Assembly: GCA_029245675.1 (NCBI GenBank)
Contig: JAQWOV010000003.1
Span: forward strand, 1-64,000
Length of the DNA: 64,000 nt
Direction: 5' to 3'
From: Acidimicrobiales bacterium
Lineage (GTDB): Bacteria > Actinomycetota > Acidimicrobiia > Acidimicrobiales > MedAcidi-G1
Under the pieces are notes generated by a model, which saw only the letters and a program-made list of their open reading frames with translations, was not told where the DNA came from and searched no databases. Positions within the stretch are counted from its first letter, which is position 1. Each line of letters starts with the position of its first letter. Shown one piece after another: positions 26,610-35,581 of this stretch. Made by a program: the position numbers and the translations under genes.

Positions 26610-27490
26610 CAGACGAACCGGTCTTCAGACGTGAGGCGAGCTCCGGACCGCCATGAGTCGAAAGATTGACGTCCTCGATTCTCAGCTTGCACTTCTATCA
26701 ACTGAAGCGAACCGTTCACCCCAGATACTTGATCGCCAATAATCGTTCCGGCCGGTTCTGGCAAAGATGGGGCAACTGAAGCTGACCAAATTTTGAAACG
26801 TGCTCCTCGAAACGTAGTCCAAGCCCCGCCTAAACGAATCTTATTCATGAGCTCTTCGATTGGTTGATCCCATTCTAAATGAAGATCTTTCGATGAAATT
26901 TTGTGAGCATATGTAGCTGAACCAGTTTGAGGAACAGGTGTTTTAAGTCCTTCTTGAAATGCTCTTACCAACATGCGACTCCCAACTTCCACAAGATTCT
27001 GTCGAAGTTGATCCCCTGTCTGGTCTCCTATCTCTACTTCTTCACTAGCGCAAACGCCGCCGGTATCTAACTCTTCTTCTACAACCATCAGCGAAACACC
27101 AGTAGTTGAGTCTCCGGCCAATATAGATCTCTCAACTGGTGCTGCCCCTCTCCAACGCGGAAGCAATGAAAAATGCAAATTAAGCATCGGCATCTGCTCT
27201 AAATAATTCTTTGGAATAATTTGACCAAAAGCAACAACTACCCCAAGATCAAATTCAACATCAAGTAAGTCAGACAAGTCATGTGTTACTGGAAAACCAA
27301 GTTCAAGAGCTTTCTCTTTAACTGGACTATGACTTGTAGAGGATCCTCGCCCGCGTCGCTTGTCGCCTCCTGTAACGACCATCGCCACTTCAAACCCTGC
27401 TTTGTCTAACTCAACTAAAGGAGGTACCGCTATGTCTGGTGTCCCTAAATAAACCAACCTCGTGGGATTTGTTGGAAGAGTAGCTCTCAA
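26609..27490 (-). CDS. fmt: methionyl-tRNA formyltransferase
   Basis: Formylates initiator Met-tRNA using 10-formyl-THF. The catalytic block NLHFSLLPRWRGAAP (Asn, His) is near residues 103-117, with the conserved Asp in EELDTG about 40 residues later. A C-terminal OB-like domain follows. 293 aa, on the short side of normal. It overlaps def by 4 nt. Confidence 0.97.
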   Translation of the reverse strand: MRATLPTNPTRLVYLGTPDIAVPPLVELDKAGFEVAMVVTGGDKRRGRGSSTSHSPVKEKALELGFPVTHDLSDLLDVEFDLGVVVAFGQIIPKNYLEQMPMLNLHFSLLPRWRGAAPVERSILAGDSTTGVSLMVVEEELDTGGVCASEEVEIGDQTGDQLRQNLVEVGSRMLVRAFQEGLKTPVPQTGSATYAHKISSKDLHLEWDQPIEELMNKIRLGGAWTTFRGARFKIWSASVAPSLPEPAGTIIGDQVSGVNGSLQLIEVQAENRGRQSFDSWRSGARLTSEDRFV

Positions 27491-28020
27491 GGCAGCCGCA
27501 ATTCTCCAGGATCTGAAGGCAGTCTGGGAGTACGCCTGAGATCTAATTCTCTTAGCTTGCTTAATGCTTGACGTCGGCTTTCATCATCAAGCAGGTCTAG
27601 CAACAAGACTCCATTCAAATGATCAATTTCGTGCTGAAATAAGCGTGCTTCAAGTTCATCTGCCTCTATCGACACTTCGTTTCCATTGAGGTCAATGCCC
27701 ACTAAATGAATTGTTTTAGGGCGAATAATTTCCCAAGAAAGCCCTGGGATTGAAAGGCAAGCTTCTTCAAAGATCCATTCACCATCCGATTCCACAATTT
27801 TTGGATTCAGAATTACTCCTGAGTGTTCACCATGATCGTAAACGAAAAATCTTTTCTGAATTCCTACTTGTGGTGCTGCAAGACCTATGCCTGCAGCGTC
27901 ATACATTGATGAGAACATGTTGTCAGTTACCTTCACCAAAGACGCGTCTATGTCAGTTACTTCATCCGTTACTGTACGTAGTACCGGATCACCAACTGTT
28001 CGTATTTCATATGAACCCAT
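27487..28020 (-). CDS. def: peptide deformylase
   Basis: Metal-dependent removal of the N-formyl group from nascent proteins. All three motifs are seen: GIGLAAPQVG (residues about 44-53), EEACLSIPG and QHEIDHLNG (HExxH metal site). 177 aa. The ATG lies only 22 nt from the divergent RsmC-like ATG and lacks a Shine-Dalgarno, so the mRNA may be leaderless. Confidence 0.97.
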   Translation of the reverse strand: MGSYEIRTVGDPVLRTVTDEVTDIDASLVKVTDNMFSSMYDAAGIGLAAPQVGIQKRFFVYDHGEHSGVILNPKIVESDGEWIFEEACLSIPGLSWEIIRPKTIHLVGIDLNGNEVSIEADELEARLFQHEIDHLNGVLLLDLLDDESRRQALSKLRELDLRRTPRLPSDPGELRLP

Positions 28021-28042
28021 AAGATAAGACTATCGTCTGGGT

Positions 28043-28669
28043 ATGGGCGACTCCGATCAGCATTACTGGGTATCTAACCCTCAATCCGCTTCTCGTAAAA
28101 AAGAGGTGCAATTGCTTCTTCCTGATGTTGATCTGAGCTTGACTACTGACCGGGGAGTTTTCTCTGCAAATCAAGTGGATAAAGGAACCCGCTACCTCTT
28201 AATGGAAGGTCCTTCTGTTCCTGCATCGGTGAAGAACATTCTGGATTTAGGTTGCGGATACGGACCTATCGCATGCACCTTGGGAGAGAGATATCCAGAT
28301 GCAAAAGTTTGGGCCACTGACACCAATATCCGAGCACTCGAACTTTGTCGCCTAAACGCTGAAAAAACAAATTCAAAAAATATCCTTGCTTGTCTTCCAG
28401 AAGAAATACCTGAAGATATTTCTTTTGATTCAATCTGGTCGAATCCTCCAATAAGAATTGGTAAAGAATCTCTTCACGAACTTCTCCTAGAATGGTTAAA
28501 TCGTCTTAGCCCCAATGGGTCAGCTCATTTCGTCATACAACGACATCTTGGTTCTGACTCATTAGCTAAGTGGTTAGAAACAAAAGGATGGAATACCAGT
28601 CGTCGTGGTTCAAGAAAAGGATTCCGACTATTGGATGTAACTAGAAGGGAAAGCGATGAAGAATCTTGA
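28043..28669 (+). CDS. RsmC-like SAM-dependent methyltransferase
   Basis: Class I methyltransferase probably acting on a guanine of 16S rRNA. Seen: an N-terminal segment DRGVFSANQVDKGTRYLL typical of the RsmC/RlmG group, the SAM motif ILDLGCGYGPIACTL near residues 67-81, and SNPPIRIGK near 133, where NPP is the usual N6/N2-methylase motif IV. 208 aa corresponds to a single-domain form; E. coli RsmC has a duplicated, partly degenerate N-terminal domain. It overlaps the next gene by 14 nt. Confidence 0.85.
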   Translation: MGDSDQHYWVSNPQSASRKKEVQLLLPDVDLSLTTDRGVFSANQVDKGTRYLLMEGPSVPASVKNILDLGCGYGPIACTLGERYPDAKVWATDTNIRALELCRLNAEKTNSKNILACLPEEIPEDISFDSIWSNPPIRIGKESLHELLLEWLNRLSPNGSAHFVIQRHLGSDSLAKWLETKGWNTSRRGSRKGFRLLDVTRRESDEES

Positions 28670-29180
28670 TAGCACGGGCCTTAAAAGACTTCATCGTCAA
28701 TGGCGCCGACAAACCGAATCTGATGTAGCAATACTCCTCGATAGCGTCCAAACACCATTCAATGTTGGAACGATTCTTCGTACTGCAGCTGCGTATCGAA
28801 GTTCTCATATCTGGTTTTCTGGCGCCACGCCGCTTCCATCTCATCCGAAAGTAGCCCGTACTGCTTTGGGAACAGATCGCTATTTGACGTGGTCTTTTTG
28901 TGAAGAAATCGAGGACGCCATAACTCAAATCAAAGATTCTGGTTTCTCCCTACTAGGAATTGAACTATCTGAGGAGGCGATACCAATATTTCAAGTATCA
29001 ATCAAGGAAAAAACATGCTTAGTCTTTGGGCATGAAGATCGAGGCCTTTCATCTCAAGCCCTTGAAGCCTGTGATTCTGTCGCTTTCATTCCTCAACTAG
29101 GTCGAGTTGGAAGTTTGAATGTTGCCACGGCTGCCGGTATTGCCCTATATGAAACACACCGGAGAATTTGGAATCCCTGA
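28656..29180 (+). CDS. SpoU/TrmH-family RNA 2'-O-methyltransferase (short form)
   Basis: A SPOUT methylase of 174 aa. Motif 1 is in TPFNVGTILRTAAAY, motif 2 in VFGHEDRGLS and motif 3 in GSLNVATAAGIALYE. There is no N-terminal RNA-binding domain, unlike the SpoU gene at 17544. A good Shine-Dalgarno (AAGGGA) lies inside the upstream gene. Paired with the RsmC-like gene and facing rsmB-fmt-def, it forms part of an RNA-modification cluster. The target nucleotide is unknown. Confidence 0.9.
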   Translation: MKNLDSTGLKRLHRQWRRQTESDVAILLDSVQTPFNVGTILRTAAAYRSSHIWFSGATPLPSHPKVARTALGTDRYLTWSFCEEIEDAITQIKDSGFSLLGIELSEEAIPIFQVSIKEKTCLVFGHEDRGLSSQALEACDSVAFIPQLGRVGSLNVATAAGIALYETHRRIWNP

Positions 29181-29181
29181 T

Positions 29182-31002
29182 CTAAATATTCTGCGGGTCA
29201 ACTTGAATGCGCAACCTACCGCTTGGGCGCTCTGTTTTATGTAATAGTTCCGCCAAGTATTCTGAATTTGGTGCCTGCACCAACCATGACCCATCTCTTG
29301 GCCCCATAATTTGTATTCCCTCTGGTTTCCCTAATGAATTCATGAATATTTCTGCCGAAGCACCGGAAATCTCCGCTTGAGCAGAAAAAGGAGGCAAATT
29401 CAATATCCTTCTTCTTTCTTTTTCTGACTCGGATAGAAGTTCTGGATCTCCATTAACTGCTGCCTGAAGTACTTCATGGTCAGGTTGTCTAGTTTGAATG
29501 ACTATTTTTCCATCGCTGCCTTTAGGGCCCACCAATCGAGAAGCTTGCGCCAACAATGACAACGCTTGTTCATTAGCCCGAAAACGCCGTGCAAGAAGTT
29601 CTTGATCAAAATCAAGAAAAATGACTTGAGATGCTTTCTTGAACCGATGCAGAGCTGCTTCGGTTCCGATAAATAATTTACAGCCCGTAACATCAGCGGC
29701 TTTTGTTTCAGAAGTAATCTCCACCGTTGACTGGCGTGCCAATGCCTCAATCTCTTCTCTTAAACGACTAATACCTGCTCTTAAGTTTTTGAAACGTGTG
29801 GAACCGCAGCGAATACACAAAGATGGTTGACGTACTCCATCTACAGTACATAAAAGCATCTCGTCTTTGTCTTGAATAAGGGGAACTTGATGGTCTTCAC
29901 ACTTGACTAACTCCCCGCAATGTGAGCATGCAAGCAACCGAGATCTTCCCTTTCTATTCAGTATGCAAATAGTTGGATTTTCACCTTTTGCTCTTATCAA
30001 TGGCACTAAAGCATCGCTTAAAAGGCCAGGCCGTGAGGGATTTTCTTCACGCCGGTCAATAATTTGCACTTCTGCCCAACTTTCAGATTCATGATTCTTT
30101 GGAAACTTCTGCAACTCTCCCCACTGCAATGCTTCCAAACTTGGGGTTGGTGAAATTAAAACACAGGGAACTTCAGCTCGGCGAGCTCTCTCTATGGCAA
30201 CTTCTCGAGCATGCCACGTAGGCATCCGTTCTTCTTGAAGAGTTTCATTGTGTTCGTCAAATATTAATATTGCGCCTAACTTGCGGACAGGGGCAAATAC
30301 TGCAGATCGTGTTCCAACAACCACTCCACCAACAGTGGCTTCTGCCCATTGGTGAGGCATTAATGAAACGGGAATACCTATTCTTTTTAGATCATCTGTA
30401 AGCGATTTGGACATTTCAATTGAAGGAACGATAACCAAAGCATCACCTGTTCTTATAGCCGCTTTTATAAGAGGAAGAATCTCTTCATTGGGCGGCATCC
30501 TCAGAACTCTTTTAGGTTTCTCAAGGGCTTCTATTGCCCAAATCGGTGGTTTAGCCCCAATTACGGCATCGGGCGGAGAAGCGGGTAGACGATCAATATT
30601 CCTTAACGGCGAAGCTGTCTTTAACACGGATGAAAGTTTTCCTGCCCATCTGTAAGAAACCCATCGGGCGATCTGAATCATTTCTGAACTAGGACCCATA
30701 CCGCTTATTTTTGTCAACTCACGAAGTTTGACTTCTTTTGGTGGGTCTACATAGTCTTCTACTACCCATCCCGCTACGCGCCTTGGTCCAAAGGGAATTC
30801 GTACTCTGCTACCTACCTGAAGGTTTTTGTCTCGCCCATCAGCCAGCCAACTGCTAGGGACTAGGTAATCAAACGGGCGATCTATTCCACCAACATCTGG
30901 TAGAACACGTACAACTCTGCCGATTGTCTCCTCTTTGGATTCAGAATCATGATTTGCGTCTTGGAAAGGTAACTGGCTCTGATCCGACATTTTGCCGGGC
31001 AC
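29182..31002 (-). CDS. priA: actinobacterial PriA-type primosomal protein lacking the helicase P-loop
   Basis: Replication-restart factor that recognises stalled forks. The N-terminal DNA-binding domain (VVRVLPDVGGIDRPFDYLVP, GSRVRIPFGPR) is intact. The ATPase region is degenerate: no GxGKT Walker A is found, and the DEEH box reads FDEHNE. The cysteine cluster is also reduced; CSHC and CIRC pairs remain, but the intervening pairs read CEDH and CTVD. Actinobacterial PriA proteins are known to lack detectable helicase motifs, so this probably acts as a loader and not as a motor. 606 aa; it follows metK with a 10-nt gap. Confidence 0.92.
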   Translation of the reverse strand: MPGKMSDQSQLPFQDANHDSESKEETIGRVVRVLPDVGGIDRPFDYLVPSSWLADGRDKNLQVGSRVRIPFGPRRVAGWVVEDYVDPPKEVKLRELTKISGMGPSSEMIQIARWVSYRWAGKLSSVLKTASPLRNIDRLPASPPDAVIGAKPPIWAIEALEKPKRVLRMPPNEEILPLIKAAIRTGDALVIVPSIEMSKSLTDDLKRIGIPVSLMPHQWAEATVGGVVVGTRSAVFAPVRKLGAILIFDEHNETLQEERMPTWHAREVAIERARRAEVPCVLISPTPSLEALQWGELQKFPKNHESESWAEVQIIDRREENPSRPGLLSDALVPLIRAKGENPTICILNRKGRSRLLACSHCGELVKCEDHQVPLIQDKDEMLLCTVDGVRQPSLCIRCGSTRFKNLRAGISRLREEIEALARQSTVEITSETKAADVTGCKLFIGTEAALHRFKKASQVIFLDFDQELLARRFRANEQALSLLAQASRLVGPKGSDGKIVIQTRQPDHEVLQAAVNGDPELLSESEKERRRILNLPPFSAQAEISGASAEIFMNSLGKPEGIQIMGPRDGSWLVQAPNSEYLAELLHKTERPSGRLRIQVDPQNI

Positions 31003-31012
31003 GGTCTGCCGC

Positions 31013-32206
31013 CTAATCTAATTCAAGAGCAGAACGAATTTCTTCGACTTTTCCTGTCTGCTCCCAAGGAAACTTTTCTCGGCCAAAATGACCATAAGCA
31101 GCAGTGTCCTTATAAATAGGTCTTTTTAAATCAAGATCGCGAATAATCGCAGCAGGGCGGAGATCAAAAATTTCGTTTACACAATTTGATATTTTTCCTG
31201 GGTCCACGGTTTCAGTATTGAAAGTCTCCACATAAATAGAGACCGGTCTAGCCATACCTATTGCATAAGCTACCTGAACCTCACATCGGCGAGCTGCTCC
31301 AGCTGCTACAAGATTTTTAGCTACCCATCTGGCTGCATAAGCTGCTGAACGATCAACTTTGCTTGGGTCTTTACCTGAAAAGGCTCCTCCGCCGTGGCGA
31401 GCCATCCCTCCGTAAGTATCAACAATTATTTTACGGCCGGTTAGTCCTGCATCTCCGACTGGCCCTCCGATGACAAACCGGCCAGTGGGATTTACATAAA
31501 CTTGGTAATCATCATCAGCAAATTGTTCTGGAATTACTGGGCGGATAACCTCGTCTATAAGATCAGGACGAATCATTGAATCGCGGTCAATTCCATCGTT
31601 GTGCTGTGTTGAAACAAGAATTGTCTTTAAACGAACTGGTTGATCATCTTCATAATCAAATGTGACTTGAGTCTTTGCATCTGGTCTTAAATATGGGATT
31701 GAACCTGACTTACGCACAGACGCATGACGTTCTGCCATCTGATGGGCAAGGTTGATAGGTAAGGGCATCAATTCTTCTGTTTCATCACAGGCGTAACCAA
31801 ACATCATGCCTTGATCGCCAGCTCCTTGACGGTCTAGATCCTCTTCACTTGAGTTAGCGGTACGGGTTTCTTCCGAATCATCAACCCCTTGAGCTATATC
31901 TACAGATTGCCCATCAAGACTGACCATAACCCCACAAGTGTCGCCATCAAATCCAAAATCTTCGCGGTCATATCCGATCTCTTTTATGGTGCTTCGCACA
32001 ATACTAGGGATGTCCACATAACCTTTGCAGGTGACTTCTCCAGCAACAACAACTAAACCAGTCGTAACAAGAGTTTCACAAGCGACTCTGCTCTCTGCGT
32101 CTTCAATGAGCATCGCGTCAAGAACAGCATCAGATATTTGATCTGCCATCTTGTCAGGATGTCCTTCAGTGACAGACTCTGAAGTGAAGGTCCATTTACG
32201 ACTCAT
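31013..32206 (-). CDS. metK: S-adenosylmethionine synthetase
   Basis: Makes SAM from methionine and ATP, supplying the many methylases in this window. Motifs: [18 protein letters not shown] near residue 15, [13 protein letters not shown], and [16 protein letters not shown]. 397 aa. Its ATG overlaps the coaBC stop (1 nt), so it is in the rpoZ-coaBC-metK-priA transcript. No SAM riboswitch is possible at this position because the upstream sequence is coding. Confidence 0.98.
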   Translation of the reverse strand: MSRKWTFTSESVTEGHPDKMADQISDAVLDAMLIEDAESRVACETLVTTGLVVVAGEVTCKGYVDIPSIVRSTIKEIGYDREDFGFDGDTCGVMVSLDGQSVDIAQGVDDSEETRTANSSEEDLDRQGAGDQGMMFGYACDETEELMPLPINLAHQMAERHASVRKSGSIPYLRPDAKTQVTFDYEDDQPVRLKTILVSTQHNDGIDRDSMIRPDLIDEVIRPVIPEQFADDDYQVYVNPTGRFVIGGPVGDAGLTGRKIIVDTYGGMARHGGGAFSGKDPSKVDRSAAYAARWVAKNLVAAGAARRCEVQVAYAIGMARPVSIYVETFNTETVDPGKISNCVNEIFDLRPAAIIRDLDLKRPIYKDTAAYGHFGREKFPWEQTGKVEEIRSALELD

Positions 32207-33447
32207 TATTTTTCTCCGATTTCTTCACGCCTATCAACCTTCAACTTTAGAGCAGTATCAAGTATCACCTGTGCTATATCTCGTTTGTCGGCGAGAGGAA
32301 ACTCGGTTTTTCTTCCCGCTAAATCAAACAAAGTTACTGCATTCGTATCACAATTGAATCCTGTATTCTCAGCAGAAACATCATTCGCTACGATCAAATC
32401 AATACCTTTAGCTTTGAGTTTTTTCTTTGCATTTTCTTCGAGGTCGTTTGTTTCGGCAGCAAAACCCACCAAAATTTGTTTCCCAGTGTGAGAAGAACCC
32501 AAAGCGGCAAGAATATCTACGGTGGGTTCAAGACGTATCTCTAAACACTCTTCAGATTTCTTAATCTTTTTTTCGCTTTTTACTACGGGGGTGAAATCTG
32601 CCACGGCCGCTGCCATAACCACTAAATCACTTTTTGGAGCTTCAGAAAAAACTGTCTGTGCCATTTCATCTGCGGTCTCAACTGTAATTACCTGCAGATT
32701 TGGATGATTTGGGGCACGACTAGGTTCAGTGGTGACACAAACAACAGACGCTCCTCTAGTAGCTGCTTCTAAAGCTATGGCATGCCCTTGTTTACCAGAT
32801 GACCTGTTCCCGATATAACGAACCGGGCAAATAGGCTCTTTTGTTCCACCCGCTGAGACTAAGACTTTAAGTCCCGAAAAGTCTTGAGCCTTAGAATTCA
32901 AGCCTGAATTTAATACTTTTTCGACCGCTGCGACTATAGATACTGGATCAGAAAGGCGACCTGCTCCATCATCTCCTCCTGCTAACCGTCCTTGATCCGG
33001 TCCAACTATTTCTACACCACGTTTGACCAACTCTTGAATATTTTCTTGAACGGAAGGTTGTTCCCACATCTCAGTGTGCATCGCAGGACAAACTATTACG
33101 GGAGCCCGAGTAGCTAACAGGGTTGCGGTCAACAAGTCAGCAGAACGGCCAGTTCGGTAATCGGAGAGCAGCCTTGCTGTAGCAGGACAAACCAGAATCA
33201 AGTCAGCTTTTTGACCGAGGTTTGTATGAGGTATTGGGTGTTCTTCTTCCCATAGAGAAGTCTGAACTTTTTCTGAAGCCAAAGCATCAAAAGTTGCTCG
33301 CCCTATGAACTTCTCTGCGCCTTTTGTGAGGATGGGTGAAACATGGGCTCCGGCGTCTACTAGACGGCGACAAACTTCGACTGCCTTATACGCAGCGATT
33401 CCCCCAGTTACTCCAAGAACGATTCGGCGACCATCAAAGCTGCCCAT
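32206..33447 (-). CDS. coaBC: phosphopantothenoylcysteine decarboxylase / phosphopantothenate-cysteine ligase
   Basis: Two consecutive steps of coenzyme A synthesis. The N-terminal flavoprotein decarboxylase shows [18 protein letters not shown] and the PAMHTEMW motif; the C-terminal ligase starts near residue 190 ([20 protein letters not shown] and [11 protein letters not shown]). 413 aa. It is 15 nt downstream of rpoZ, a conserved actinobacterial arrangement. Confidence 0.97.
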   Translation of the reverse strand: MGSFDGRRIVLGVTGGIAAYKAVEVCRRLVDAGAHVSPILTKGAEKFIGRATFDALASEKVQTSLWEEEHPIPHTNLGQKADLILVCPATARLLSDYRTGRSADLLTATLLATRAPVIVCPAMHTEMWEQPSVQENIQELVKRGVEIVGPDQGRLAGGDDGAGRLSDPVSIVAAVEKVLNSGLNSKAQDFSGLKVLVSAGGTKEPICPVRYIGNRSSGKQGHAIALEAATRGASVVCVTTEPSRAPNHPNLQVITVETADEMAQTVFSEAPKSDLVVMAAAVADFTPVVKSEKKIKKSEECLEIRLEPTVDILAALGSSHTGKQILVGFAAETNDLEENAKKKLKAKGIDLIVANDVSAENTGFNCDTNAVTLFDLAGRKTEFPLADKRDIAQVILDTALKLKVDRREEIGEK

Positions 33448-33462
33448 AATTTCAAGGTTAGA

Positions 33463-33795
33463 TCAAGCGCTTTCGTCGCTTGTCTCTTCAGACTCGACAT
33501 CTTCTTCGAGTTCTGACACTTCCATGTCTTCAATCGCCATCAATTCTTCTTCTGATGGTTCTGATTCTTCTGAAATCTCGACAGGAATTATTTTGTCTGC
33601 TGAGATCTCTTCAAATGCTATGGATAAAGGTTTACGCGCTGTTGAGGGAAGCTGAGGAGGAATAGAAGCTCCAAGACCTTCCCCTAATTGATTGAAATAC
33701 GAGTTTATTTGCCGAGCTCGTTTAGAACTAAGAGCAACTAAACGGAACTTGGATTCAGCCCGATCTAAAAGCCCTTCAATCTCGGGGGTGATCAT
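33463..33795 (-). CDS. rpoZ: RNA polymerase omega subunit
   Basis: Assembles beta' into RNA polymerase. The omega core is recognised at ITPEIEGLLDRAESKFRLVA and KRARQINSYF, with KPLSIAFEEI near the middle. A GTG at 33813 is in frame, but the ATG at 33795 (MITPEIEG) is preferred by family alignment. The last 35 or so residues are a strongly acidic tail (Glu/Asp/Ser), longer than in E. coli. 110 aa with this start. The 100-nt gap to gmk shows no terminator. Confidence 0.92.
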   Translation of the reverse strand: MITPEIEGLLDRAESKFRLVALSSKRARQINSYFNQLGEGLGASIPPQLPSTARKPLSIAFEEISADKIIPVEISEESEPSEEELMAIEDMEVSELEEDVESEETSDESA

Positions 33796-33920
33796 GGTGT
33801 CGTGACCCTTCACAAAAATACCTCATCTTTTAGTTGATGTTTCATACCTGAACGCATTTCAGACGTATAAACGGTATCAGATATGGCGCTCATTACCTCG
33901 ATAGTCCAGTGTTGAAGAAC

Positions 33921-34481
33921 TTAAGTAATTCGTTTTTCACTAATCACTTCTTGGATTTTTTTTATTGCTTCTTTGAGATCATCATTAATAATATTTAGGT
34001 AGCCCAAAGACTCGGCTTCTATTCTTTCCCGTCCACCCTCAACGATTCTTTCTTCTGCCCGTTCTTCAGTGTCGCCGCGTTCAAGAAGGCGTCGGCGTTG
34101 CTCTTCTACACTGGGGGCATCTACAAAAATTAACAAAGCATCTACATAATTTTCTTTGATTTGGTGACCGCCTGCCACATCTATTTCTAGAAGAATGTCA
34201 TGTGGAACAGAGGCGTCAGGAACAGGAGTGCCATAAAGTTCTCCTAAAAACTCGTTCCATTCAATGAAACCTCGATTATTTTGATGATCAAGAAATTCTT
34301 GACGGCTAACAAATTTGTAGGCTTCTGGATCTTCATCAGATCTTCGTGTCCGGGTTGTCCATGACTGGCTGAGTGCAAGGTTTTTATCTTGAGTTACGAG
34401 TTTCTCTGCGAGAACACCTTTTCCTACTCCTCCTGGGCCCGAAAGAACCACTAAAAGTGGTTCTCGTTTCTTAGGTGTCAT
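33921..34481 (-). CDS. gmk: guanylate kinase
   Basis: Phosphorylates GMP to GDP. P-loop GPGGVGKG near residues 15-22 and the GMP-binding region TRTRRSDEDPEAYKFVS are clear, followed by the lid segment around RRLLERGDTEERAEERI. 186 aa. GAGGACTA precedes the ATG as a ribosome site, and the mihF stop lies 7 nt upstream. Confidence 0.97.
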   Translation of the reverse strand: MTPKKREPLLVVLSGPGGVGKGVLAEKLVTQDKNLALSQSWTTRTRRSDEDPEAYKFVSRQEFLDHQNNRGFIEWNEFLGELYGTPVPDASVPHDILLEIDVAGGHQIKENYVDALLIFVDAPSVEEQRRRLLERGDTEERAEERIVEGGRERIEAESLGYLNIINDDLKEAIKKIQEVISEKRIT

Positions 34482-34488
34482 TAGTCCT

Positions 34489-34803
34489 CTATGAAAACCG
34501 AGATAAGAGATCGGAGCGCTGTTGACTCCCTAGTCCTTTGAGTCTTCGGCTTTCACTAATTCCTATTTCCTCCATTGTTCGTCTGGCTTTTACTTTGCCG
34601 AGTTTAGGGAGAGACTCTAAAGCAGATAGAACTTTCATTTTCGCAATAACCGGATCATTATCTGCGCGTTCAAGAAGTCCTGGAAATGTGAGAGAACCCA
34701 TTTTTAGCAGTTCTTTAATTTCGGCTCGAGCTCGTCGCGCTTCAGCTGCTTTCACTAAAGCTGCTCGTCGTTGTTCGTCTGTAAGTTCGGGAAGTCCTGT
34801 CAT
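34489..34803 (-). CDS. mihF: actinobacterial integration host factor
   Basis: Basic nucleoid-associated protein specific to Actinobacteria, unrelated in sequence to IHF-alpha/beta. The family pattern is clear: MTGLPELTDEQRRAALVKAA, then KMKVLSALESLPKLGKVKA and ESRRLKGLGSQQRSDLL at the end, the helix-turn-helix-like DNA-binding part. An open frame continues to 34878 inside pyrF, but the ATG at 34803 matches the family start and gives 104 aa. It lies between pyrF and gmk, the usual place. Confidence 0.94.
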   Translation of the reverse strand: MTGLPELTDEQRRAALVKAAEARRARAEIKELLKMGSLTFPGLLERADNDPVIAKMKVLSALESLPKLGKVKARRTMEEIGISESRRLKGLGSQQRSDLLSRFS

Positions 34804-34840
34804 GACAGGGACTTTAGCGTCGAAAATGCTTTTGGTGAAA

Positions 34841-35581
34841 TCATCCGAGTAAATAACTAACAAGTTCTGCTGCAGCAAGGATCGGTTCTTCCGCAGACGT
34901 CACTGTACGACCTATAACCAAGATGTCAGCTCCATCGTTTATAGCCTGCTGCGGCGTCAAGACTCGTGCTTGATCATGGGTTTCAGATCCTGGCATACGC
35001 GTACCAGGTACCACTCGTGTTAATTGATCTGCCCATGGCTCAGTGATAGGTAAATCAGGAGCGGCGCAAATGATTCCGGCGCATCCAGTTTCTACCGCAA
35101 GTGAAGTTCGAGTCTTCAATGTTTCTGGAGATGCTTCGGCATCACTAGTCAAAACTGTCACCCCTAAAACTCCTGGCGGTGGCCCGTCAAGACCCTCTGC
35201 TCCTTCTCTTAATCCTTCAACGGCTGCTTGAAGCATTGCCTCACCACCGGATGTATGAACAGTGAGCCAGCGAACTCCTAAGGAACCAACAACTCGAGCT
35301 GCTTTGTTGACCGTGGTTGGTATGTCATGCAATTTGAGATCTGCAAATACATCCCACCCGTTTGCAACAAGTCCTGCAATTACATCTGGACCAGCAGCTG
35401 TATAAAGCTCTAATCCAACTTTGACCGTTCCAAAAAATTCATCAAGATCAGCAGCGAGACGTCGAGCTGCAACAACATCGTCAACGTCTAACGCCAGTGC
35501 CAAACGAGAACGAATTTCGGAAGGAACTTCTCCCTCGTCAATTTCTTCAAATTCATCGCTATCGAAATTTTCTTCAACCAT
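34841..35581 (-). CDS. pyrF: orotidine-5'-phosphate decarboxylase
   Basis: Final step to UMP. The catalytic signature DLKLHDIPTTV (Asp-Lys-Asp tetrad region) is at about residues 81-91, with LALALDV near the start and a phosphate-binding loop in VIGRTVTSAEEP. 246 aa. Residues 1-20 form an acidic N-terminal extension before the barrel. The ATG overlaps the pyrD stop by 8 nt. Last gene of the pyr operon. Confidence 0.97.
   Translation of the reverse strand: MVEENFDSDEFEEIDEGEVPSEIRSRLALALDVDDVVAARRLAADLDEFFGTVKVGLELYTAAGPDVIAGLVANGWDVFADLKLHDIPTTVNKAARVVGSLGVRWLTVHTSGGEAMLQAAVEGLREGAEGLDGPPPGVLGVTVLTSDAEASPETLKTRTSLAVETGCAGIICAAPDLPITEPWADQLTRVVPGTRMPGSETHDQARVLTPQQAINDGADILVIGRTVTSAEEPILAAAELVSYLLG

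Noticed and set aside
32150-32260. SAM riboswitch before metK
   Set aside because: metK starts within the coaBC stop, so there is no untranslated leader.
34804-34878. Longer mihF with 25 extra N-terminal residues
   Set aside because: The extension overlaps pyrF and is not in the family; MTGLPELTDEQ is the expected start.
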